53,354 nucleotides of DNA from JAWKHR01 sp041394725. Its GTDB lineage: Bacteria; Acidobacteriota; Vicinamibacteria; Vicinamibacterales; SCN-69-37. Positions 17,994 through 24,840 of this stretch are shown here, one piece after another (within the stretch, counting starts at the first letter, position 1; each line of letters opens with the position of its first letter). The translations under genes and the position numbers were made by a program. Location of the stretch: positions 1-53,354 of the forward strand of contig JAWKHR010000046.1 in NCBI GenBank assembly GCA_041394725.1, given 5' to 3'. Under the pieces are notes generated by a model that ran no database searches, was not told where the DNA came from, and saw nothing but the letters and a program-made list of their open reading frames with translations.

Positions 17994-19148
17994 TCAGTTC
18001 CTCCGCAGCGCGTCCACGATCCGGAGGCGCATCGCGTGCGAGGCCGGCAGCGCGCCCGCCAGCAGGCCCAGGCCGAGCATCAGCGCCAGGCCGACCCCGA
18101 CATCCTTCGGCAGCATCACCCAGGTCGGCATCATCCCGCCCGTCGGGTCGCCCGCCTGCACCGCGAGCCAGGCCAGGCCCAGGCCGAGCCCGCCGCCGAC
18201 CAGCGCGATCGCGACCGACTCGACGAGCACGAGCACCATCACGCGGCCGTTGGTGAACCCGAGCGTCTTGAGCACCGCGAGCTCGGACGTCCGCTGGTTG
18301 ATGACGTACATCATCACGATCGTGACGATGAGCAGCATGCTGAACAGCACGACGGTGACGATCCACATCATGATCGTCGCGATGTCGCCGATCTGCTTCG
18401 CGAAACTCTCGATGAAGCCCTTCTCGGTGGTCGTCTTGGTCTCGGCCTGCGAGTTGGCGAACATGTCGTCGAACCGCGCGGCCATCTCGGTGGACCGGGA
18501 CGGGTCGGCGATCCGCACGATGTACCACCCGACCAGGCCCGCGCCGCCCGTGCGGTTCTCGTCGAGGTAGTCGTAGCGGAAGAAGAAATTCGTCCGGTCG
18601 AATCCGGGCTCCGCGTCGTAGATGCCGACCAGGTTGAACTCCCATGTGTCGCCGGTGCCGCTCTTCGGCCGCCAGATCGTGCCCTGGATCGGGATGCGGT
18701 CGCCGACCTTCCAGCCGAACCGCCGGGCCGTGTCCGCGCCGGCGATCGCGCCCTGCCGGTCCGCGAGCCACGCCTTCAGCTGGTCCGGTGGCAGGTGGAT
18801 CTCCGGGTACATCGCCAGGTAGGCCTCCGGTTCCACCGCGATCTGCGCGAAGAAGTTCGACGGGTCCTGGTAGACGCCGCCGAACCAGGTGTTGTGGGTG
18901 GCCAGCTCCACGCCGGGGACGGCCTGCAGCCGCCCCAGATAGGACACGGGCAGCGGCTGGATGAGGCTGACCTTGTGGATCAGCACGAGCCGGTCCTGGC
19001 CGGCGAGCTGTACGCCCAGCGAGAACGCGTTGCCGAGCGTGACGAGCAGCCCGTAGAGCAGGAACGAGACGACGATCACGAGCAGCGTGAAGACCGTGAG
19101 GAACTTCCGCCGCCAGACGTTCCGCCAGACGAAAGGCAGGAACTTCAT
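17994..19148 (-). CDS. ABC transporter permease (MacB/FtsX type), first subunit
   Basis: The 384-residue protein starts MKFLPFVWRNVWRRKFLT with the first membrane helix at about 16-40, has a large extracytoplasmic domain, and three C-terminal helices with TSELAVLKTLGFTN as the coupling segment. The ATG at 19148 makes an ATGA overlap with the ATPase stop, which fixes the start and implies translational coupling. The role is as for the partner permease: export or extraction of a lipid, peptide or small toxic compound with the adaptor encoded upstream. Confidence 0.9.
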   Translation of the reverse strand: MKFLPFVWRNVWRRKFLTVFTLLVIVVSFLLYGLLVTLGNAFSLGVQLAGQDRLVLIHKVSLIQPLPVSYLGRLQAVPGVELATHNTWFGGVYQDPSNFFAQIAVEPEAYLAMYPEIHLPPDQLKAWLADRQGAIAGADTARRFGWKVGDRIPIQGTIWRPKSGTGDTWEFNLVGIYDAEPGFDRTNFFFRYDYLDENRTGGAGLVGWYIVRIADPSRSTEMAARFDDMFANSQAETKTTTEKGFIESFAKQIGDIATIMMWIVTVVLFSMLLIVTIVMMYVINQRTSELAVLKTLGFTNGRVMVLVLVESVAIALVGGGLGLGLAWLAVQAGDPTGGMMPTWVMLPKDVGVGLALMLGLGLLAGALPASHAMRLRIVDALRRN

Positions 19149-19825
19149 GCCACCGCTCCGGCGAGGACGCCCTTTTCCAGGTGGATGGTCCGGTTCGCAC
19201 GTTCCGCCGCGTGCGGGTCGTGCGTGACCATGACGATCGTCTTGCCGTGTTCGCGGTTGAGCGTCTGGAGCAGGTCCAGGATCTCGTCGCCGGCCTTGCG
19301 GTCGAGGTCGCCGGTCGGCTCGTCGCAGAGCAGCAGCGTCGGGTCGGTGACGATCGCCCGCGCGATGCCGACGCGCTGCTCCTGGCCGCCCGAGAGCTGT
19401 CGCGGATAGTGCTTCGACCGGTCGGCCAGGCCCACCACTTTGAGCGCCACGCCGGCGCGCTTGCGGCGTTCGGCGCGCCCGAGCGACGTCAGCAGCAGCG
19501 GCAGCTCGACGTTGCGCTCGGCGGTCAGCACCGGCAGCAGGTTGTAGAGCTGGAAGACGAACCCGATGTTCTGCGATCGCCACCGCGCCAGCGCCGACCC
19601 GCCCAGGCCGCCGATGTTCGCGCCGTTGACCATGACCGTGCCGCTGCTCGGCTGGTCCAGCCCGCCGATCAGGTTCAGCAGCGTCGTCTTGCCGGATCCG
19701 GACGGCCCCATCAGCGCGAGGAAGTCGCCCTGCGGGATCTCCAGGTTGACGCCCTGCAGCACGTCGATCCGCTCGTTGCCGCGGGTGTAGAACTTGTGCA
19801 CGTTGCTGACGGTGACGAGGGACAT
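19145..19825 (-). CDS. ABC transporter ATPase (MacB/LolD type)
   Basis: The 226-residue ATPase has Walker A GPSGSGKTT (about residues 40-48), the Q-loop, signature LSGGQEQRV, Walker B LLLCDEPTGDLD and H-loop VMVTHD. LolD/MacB-type ATPases of this length serve type VII ABC exporters with FtsX-like permeases, which agrees with the two permease genes downstream. It follows the adaptor gene by 61 bases. Confidence 0.95.
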   Translation of the reverse strand: MSLVTVSNVHKFYTRGNERIDVLQGVNLEIPQGDFLALMGPSGSGKTTLLNLIGGLDQPSSGTVMVNGANIGGLGGSALARWRSQNIGFVFQLYNLLPVLTAERNVELPLLLTSLGRAERRKRAGVALKVVGLADRSKHYPRQLSGGQEQRVGIARAIVTDPTLLLCDEPTGDLDRKAGDEILDLLQTLNREHGKTIVMVTHDPHAAERANRTIHLEKGVLAGAVA

Positions 19826-19886
19826 GCGATGCGATCCTTGTCGGTGCCGGCGGCGTTGCCGGCGGTTCAGGGTTCCCGTTCCAGGC

Positions 19887-21110
19887 CTACTTCGTCACGA
19901 CCTTCACGCCGTCGACGACTTCCACCGGCGGCGCGACGATGACGCGCGCGCCGGGCTGGAGGCCGGCGAGAATCTCCACGCGGTCGCCATCGGCGCCGCC
20001 CACGCGGACGGCCCGCCGCTCGACCACGTTCTCCGGGCCCACCACGAACGCGACCGTCGCGCCGTCGCGCTCGACGATGGCCGTCCGGGGCGCCAGCGTC
20101 ACCGGCTGCGCCGCCGCCGCGGCCGTCGCGTCCGCCTCGCGCAGGAAGGTGACCTTCACGCCCATGTCCGGCAGGATGCGCGGGTCGAGCCCCTTGAACG
20201 CGATGCGCACCAGCACCGTCGCCTTCTGCCGGTCGGCCGTCGGCACGGTCGTGATCACCGAGGCCGGAATCTCCCAGTCGGGATAGGCGTCGAGCACCGC
20301 GGTCACGCCCTGGCCCTCCTCGACGCGGCCGATGTAGGCCTCGTTGACGTCCACCTCGATCTCGAGCGACCGCATGTCGACGATCGTGCAGATGCCCGTG
20401 CGCGTGAAGCCGCCGCCGGCCGAGACGGGCGAGACCATCTCGCCGGGCTGGGCGTCCTTCGAGATCGCCACGCCGCTGAACGGCGCGCGGATGATCGTGT
20501 TGTCGAGGTTCGTCCGCTCGAGCGCGACCTGCCGGTCGGCGACGTCCACCTGCTGCGTGAGCGCGGAAATCCTGGCCGCCAGCGAGTCCACGTCCGCCTT
20601 CGCCTTGTCCACCTCGGCGGCCGTGATGAAGCCGTCCTCGAGCAGCCGCGTGTTCCGGCCGAGCGTGAGCTTCGCCTCCGACAGCCGCACTTCGTTCTCC
20701 GCGAGCTGCCGCCGCGCCGCCTCGACCTGTGCCTCGGCCAGGGCCAGCGACGCGCGGTACGTCGCGTCGTCGAGCCGGGCGAGCACCTGGCCCTCGCGCA
20801 CGGCCATGCCCTCCTCGACGTTGACCTCGACGACCTTGCCCGTGATCTTCGAGGACACCGTCGCCCGGCGTCGCGCGGTGACGTAGCCCGACGCGTTGAG
20901 CACGGCGGCCTGCGTCCCGGCCGAACGCTGCGTCACGGTCGCCACCTGCACCTCAATCGGACGCTCGCGGGTCAGGAACGCCCAGCCGCCCGCCGCCACC
21001 GCGGCCAGCAGCACGAGCGCCACGACCCAGCCGACCCAGCGGCGGGATCCGGCGGGCCGGGAGTCGCGTTCGATCCGGAGTGCGGCGAGGTCGTCCTTCA
21101 GGTCAGTCAC
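19887..21110 (-). CDS. MacA/HlyD-type periplasmic adaptor of the efflux operon
   Basis: The 407-residue product has an N-terminal membrane anchor (about 24-48) after a short cytoplasmic tail, then a barrel-sandwich/lipoyl half (GKVVEVNVEEGMAVREGQVLARLD), a long coiled-coil hairpin (about 110-200, rich in Glu, Arg and Leu), the second lipoyl half and a beta-barrel with membrane-proximal domain. It would link the ABC permeases to an outer-membrane channel. No TolC-like gene is in the window. It is the first gene of the operon. Confidence 0.92.
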   Translation of the reverse strand: MTDLKDDLAALRIERDSRPAGSRRWVGWVVALVLLAAVAAGGWAFLTRERPIEVQVATVTQRSAGTQAAVLNASGYVTARRRATVSSKITGKVVEVNVEEGMAVREGQVLARLDDATYRASLALAEAQVEAARRQLAENEVRLSEAKLTLGRNTRLLEDGFITAAEVDKAKADVDSLAARISALTQQVDVADRQVALERTNLDNTIIRAPFSGVAISKDAQPGEMVSPVSAGGGFTRTGICTIVDMRSLEIEVDVNEAYIGRVEEGQGVTAVLDAYPDWEIPASVITTVPTADRQKATVLVRIAFKGLDPRILPDMGVKVTFLREADATAAAAAQPVTLAPRTAIVERDGATVAFVVGPENVVERRAVRVGGADGDRVEILAGLQPGARVIVAPPVEVVDGVKVVTK

Positions 21111-21133
21111 GGTGGGGCCTCTTTCGACCCATC

Positions 21134-21139
21134 AGTATA
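21134..21139 (-). promoter_or_regulatory. -10-like box upstream of the efflux operon
   Basis: On the minus strand TATACT lies about 24 bases before the adaptor ATG. No good -35 hexamer is found at 16-18 bases, so this is a weak candidate. The 117-base gap otherwise holds nothing I can name. Confidence 0.3.
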
Positions 21140-21227
21140 CGCACGCCCTACGGTGACGGACGTGGCGGCGCGAGCGGTGCCCGGAATCGGCGGACGGCGG
21201 AAAGGCGGCGGTGAACGGCGACCGCGG

Positions 21228-23216
21228 TCACCCGCCCGCCGGCCGGACCACGTAGGTGGGGAACGTCCCGAACTGCTTGGCCAGGGGCACCGGCCCGACG
21301 TACTGGCACCGGAAGTCCCGGACGTTTCCGGAACGGGCGAGGGCGGCAAACGCGTGGCTCGCGTAGACCTCGCCCGGCGGCGTGATCGGCTCGATCCGCG
21401 CGGCGCGGCTGACGTGCGCGCCGATGAAGTTCGCGCGGCTCGTCACCGGGTCCTGGCACGCGAACGCCGGGCCGACGTGCAGGCCGACCCTGACGCCGAG
21501 CGGCACGCGGAAGCCGAGCGCGGTCCAGTCCGTCTCGCGCACCGCGCGGCACAGCCGCAGCGCGAACCCGCCCGCCTCGCGCACGTGGTCGAAGACCAGG
21601 TACAGGCCGTCGCCCCACGTGTTCGCGAGCAGCGGCGGCGCGGGCAGCCGGCCCAGCTCGCGCGCCACCAGCCCGAGGTAGTGCTCGACGAAGCGCGGCA
21701 GCTCCGCATCGTCGAGCCGGCTGAACCCGGCGACGTCCGCGAACAGGAGCGCGACGATCCGCGGATCGAACGCGCCGGCGTGGCGCGCCGGGGCCGTGCC
21801 GATGGAGGGCCGCGTCGCGCCGGCCGCGGGCGGAGCCGTACCGGCCGTGCTTGCAGGCCGGGTCGCCGACACGCCGGCGGGCGCCGCGTCGCGCGCGAGC
21901 GCGGCCACGTCGATCACGTCCACCGTCCGGCCGTGCGCCCGCCAGTGCCCGACCGCCGTCGCCGTCCCACCCGGGCCGTCGCCCGGGCGCCCGTCCCAGA
22001 CCGCCAGGCAGACCAGGTCCGTGTCCAGCTCGTCGGCGCGCACGCCCGCCGCGCCGTCGAGCAGGCGGAAGGCGTACTCGAAGGCCGCGCCGCCGCTGCC
22101 GGTCGGGTGGTCCGAGGCGATCACGACGTCGCTGGCGCGGGCGAGCGCGCGGTCCAGGCGCGCGGACCAGTCGGCGCCGGGCACCACGTCCACGCTGTCG
22201 GCGCGGAACGCCTCGCGCGGATAGGGCAGCACGACGTGCGTGGTCGCGCCGCGTTCGTGCAGGCACTCCAGGCAGATGAGATCCGCGCCGCAGGCGGCCG
22301 AGGCAAAGCCGATGCCCGCGTCGTGCGCGTCGAGGCGCCGCCGCACGGCCTCGCGCACCGCGCCTTCGAGCGACGGCGGGAACCGCGGCTCGGGCCGGCC
22401 CGGCCGGTCCACGAGGTGGCCCGTGCAGACGACCACGCGCGGGATCCCGAAGCAGTCGTCGATCAGTCGGGTGTCGAGCCCGCGGTGACCGGCGATCAGC
22501 CGCGCGTTGCGCCGCGTCGACACGCGGTCGCCGAGCCGATCCCGGCCCGCCTCCACCGCACGCGCGTACCAGGCCAGCGCGCCGGCCGTGTCGCCGAGCA
22601 CCAGCGCGGCCTCGCCGAGCGTCGCGAAGAGCCAGTACGCGTCGCCGCCGGGATCGCGGCCGGCGGCGGTCGCCGCGTCGAGGTCGGCCACCCGGGGCGC
22701 GCAGATCGCCCGCACGCGGTCGGCCATCGCCCGGGCCTCGGCCTCGTCGTCGAGGAGGACGGCCATGGCGGCGACGTTGATGGCGCTCCAGTAGCCGCCG
22801 GAGGCCGCGAAGGCGTCGCGGTAGCACCGCCGGGCCGCGTCGAGGTGCGCGCGGCGGATGGCGGGATCCGCCTCGGCCGCGGCCAGGTCCTTGTGCGTCC
22901 GGGCCAGCAGGCCGAGGGTCTCCTCGCCGCCGTGTCCCTCGTCGCGGAGCGCCCGGAGGAGGTCGGCCGCCTGGCGGCTCGCCCCGGCCCGGGCCAGCGC
23001 CAGCGCGAGCCGCTGGCGCAGCCGCACGTGGCCGGGAAACGCCATCAAGCCGGCCGACACCAGGTCGTAGGCGGGCAGGGGCGCGCCACGGCGGAGCAGC
23101 GCGTCGGCCCGGTCGCACCAGGCGTCGGGCGTTGCCGGTGGCGCCGCGGCCTCGTCGTCAGGGCCGGGCGTGCCGGCCTCGCGCGGGTCGGGGACGTGTC
23201 TGGACACCCCCCGCAT
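21228..23216 (-). CDS. TPR-like / SLOG-like / class III nucleotide cyclase fusion
   Basis: The 662-residue cytoplasmic protein has three parts. Residues 35-255 are helical repeats like TPR or the TRAFs-binding (DUF4071) type. Residues 258-440 look like a Rossmann, SLOG-type nucleotide-binding domain: VVVCTGHL, FASAACGADLICLECL, VVLPYPREAF, then SDVVIASDH and AAFEYAFRLLDG. After a Pro/Ala/Thr linker comes a cyclase homology domain (484-655) with both metal Asp residues (FADVAGFS, Asp494; WGDGLYLVF, Asp536) and the catalytic Arg607. The usual catalytic Asn is Ser603, and the purine-selecting Lys and Asp of adenylate cyclases are Asn532 and Asn596, so the base used is unclear. It would make a cyclic mononucleotide in response to a SLOG or TPR-sensed cue. 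It is divergent from the TIR-STAND operon by 37 bp. Confidence 0.85.
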   Translation of the reverse strand: MRGVSRHVPDPREAGTPGPDDEAAAPPATPDAWCDRADALLRRGAPLPAYDLVSAGLMAFPGHVRLRQRLALALARAGASRQAADLLRALRDEGHGGEETLGLLARTHKDLAAAEADPAIRRAHLDAARRCYRDAFAASGGYWSAINVAAMAVLLDDEAEARAMADRVRAICAPRVADLDAATAAGRDPGGDAYWLFATLGEAALVLGDTAGALAWYARAVEAGRDRLGDRVSTRRNARLIAGHRGLDTRLIDDCFGIPRVVVCTGHLVDRPGRPEPRFPPSLEGAVREAVRRRLDAHDAGIGFASAACGADLICLECLHERGATTHVVLPYPREAFRADSVDVVPGADWSARLDRALARASDVVIASDHPTGSGGAAFEYAFRLLDGAAGVRADELDTDLVCLAVWDGRPGDGPGGTATAVGHWRAHGRTVDVIDVAALARDAAPAGVSATRPASTAGTAPPAAGATRPSIGTAPARHAGAFDPRIVALLFADVAGFSRLDDAELPRFVEHYLGLVARELGRLPAPPLLANTWGDGLYLVFDHVREAGGFALRLCRAVRETDWTALGFRVPLGVRVGLHVGPAFACQDPVTSRANFIGAHVSRAARIEPITPPGEVYASHAFAALARSGNVRDFRCQYVGPVPLAKQFGTFPTYVVRPAGG

Positions 23217-23219
23217 TTT

Positions 23220-23234
23220 GCCCTAGCCTAGGGC
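23220..23234. promoter_or_regulatory. Palindrome in the 37-bp divergent gap (operator candidate)
   Basis: gccctag-c-ctagggc is a perfect 7+1+7 palindrome. It begins 4 bases before the cyclase start codon and ends 19 bases before the TIR start codon. Any factor bound there would affect both genes. Confidence 0.5.
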
Positions 23235-23253
23235 CTCCGGAAGCGACGAGCAC

Positions 23254-24840
23254 ATGCAGTTTGCCGGGGACGCGTTCATCAGCTACGCCCACCTCGACAA
23301 CGTCGAGCTGGTCGAAGGCCGCAAGGGCTGGGTCGCCAACCTGCACCGGGCCCTGGAGGTGCGCGTCGCGCAGCTCCTCGGCAAGCCGCCGCAGATCTGG
23401 CGCGACCCGAAGCTCTCCGGAAACGACCTCTTCGAGGCGTCGATCCTCGATCGCCTGCGACGGGTCGCCATCCTGGTCGCGGTCGTCTCGCCGCGCTACC
23501 TGAAGTCCGAGTGGACCATCCGCGAGCTGGAGGAATTCCGGGTCGCGGCCGAGGCGCAGGGCGGGCTCAGGGTGCAGGACAAGGCGCGGATCTTCAAGGT
23601 GCTGAAGACCCCCGTGCCGCTCGATCGGCTGCCGGACTCGCTGCGCGGCCTGCTGGGCTACGAGTTCTTCCGGCTCGATCCGGAGTCCGGCAAGATCCGC
23701 GAGCTCGACGAGATCTTCGGGTCCGAGGCGCACCGCGATTTCTGGCTGCAGCTCGACGACCTGGCACACGACGTCTGCGCGCTGCTCGAGATGCTCGAGC
23801 GCGAGGACGCAAACCGGGCGGCCGCGTCGAGCGCCGCGCTGACCGGCGGGGCCCCGGCGCGCGCGGCCAGCCAGGCGGCGGCCCGGCCCGCCGCCGCGCC
23901 CGGCCCGGCGGCCACGACCAATGCCGTCTTCCTGGCCGAGACGACGTCCGATCTGCGGGAGTACCGGGAAGCCGTGCGGCGGGACCTCCAGCAGTCCGGC
24001 CTCGTCGTGCTGCCGGACCGGCCGCTGCCGTTCGTCGCCGCCGAGGCCGAGGCCCTCGCGCGCGATCAGCTCGCGATGTGCCGGCTGTCCATCCACCTGA
24101 TCGGCCGCCACTACGGGGTCGTGCCCGAGGGCAGCGACCGATCCCTCATCGAGCTGCAGCACGAGCTGGCGACCGAGCGCAGCCAGTCGGCGCCGCTCGC
24201 GCGGCTCATCTGGATCCCGGAAGGGCTGTCGGTGGACGACGACCGGCAGCGGCGGGTGCTCGATCGGCTCCGCATGGACCCGCGCGTCGGCACCGAGGCC
24301 GACCTGCTCGAGACCTATTTCGAGGACCTGCGGACGACCATCCAGGACTGGCTGCGTCGCCCCGCGCCGGCGCCACCCGCCGCGGCGGACGCGACCACGC
24401 CCGTCGAGCGCGCCGACGCCGACGACGAGCCGCCCCGCCTGTATCTCGTCGCGGACGAGCGTGACGTCGCGCGGCTCGATCCCTGGGCGGACGCGCTCTT
24501 CGACCAGGGCCTCGAGGTACTGCGGCCCGTCTACGAGGGCGACGAGCGCGAGATCCGCGAGTACCACGAGGAGAACCTGGCCACCTGCGACGGTGTGCTC
24601 ATCTTCTACGGCTCGGGCAGCGAGGCGTGGGTGCGCCGGAAGCTGCGCGACGTGCAGAAGGCGCCCGGCTACGGCCGGACCAAGCCACGCCCGGCCGTCG
24701 GCATCTGCCTGGTCGGACCGCGGACGCCGGAGAAGGAACGCTTCCGGACGCACGAGGCGACCGTCATCCCGCAGTGGGACGGCGTCGGCGCCGACGGCCT
24801 GCGGCCGCTGGTCGAGGCGCTCAAGAAGCCGCGGTGCTGA
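23254..24840 (+). CDS. TIR-domain protein with two further TIR/DUF4062-like domains
   Basis: The 528-residue protein begins with a clear TIR domain (about 5-175): GDAFISYAHLD, IWRDPKLSGNDLF and SPRYLKSEWTIREL. Glu91, four residues after Trp87, matches the position of the catalytic Glu in NAD-cleaving TIR domains such as SARM1. After an Ala/Pro linker, residues 222-370 look like a DUF4062-type domain (VFLAETTSDLREYREAV...). Residues 394-525 form a third Rossmann/TIR-like domain (LYLVADERDVARL, ATCDGVLIFYGSGSEAW). The TIR part could deplete NAD or make a signal from it. Its stop overlaps the GTG start of the STAND NTPase gene by seven bases, so the two proteins are probably made together. Alternative: a non-catalytic TIR scaffold. 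Confidence 0.88.
   Translation: MQFAGDAFISYAHLDNVELVEGRKGWVANLHRALEVRVAQLLGKPPQIWRDPKLSGNDLFEASILDRLRRVAILVAVVSPRYLKSEWTIRELEEFRVAAEAQGGLRVQDKARIFKVLKTPVPLDRLPDSLRGLLGYEFFRLDPESGKIRELDEIFGSEAHRDFWLQLDDLAHDVCALLEMLEREDANRAAASSAALTGGAPARAASQAAARPAAAPGPAATTNAVFLAETTSDLREYREAVRRDLQQSGLVVLPDRPLPFVAAEAEALARDQLAMCRLSIHLIGRHYGVVPEGSDRSLIELQHELATERSQSAPLARLIWIPEGLSVDDDRQRRVLDRLRMDPRVGTEADLLETYFEDLRTTIQDWLRRPAPAPPAAADATTPVERADADDEPPRLYLVADERDVARLDPWADALFDQGLEVLRPVYEGDEREIREYHEENLATCDGVLIFYGSGSEAWVRRKLRDVQKAPGYGRTKPRPAVGICLVGPRTPEKERFRTHEATVIPQWDGVGADGLRPLVEALKKPRC

Noticed and set aside
19794..23231. Long plus-strand open frame opposite the efflux adaptor and cyclase genes
   Set aside because: Antisense composition and no domain; the minus-strand genes have clear motifs.
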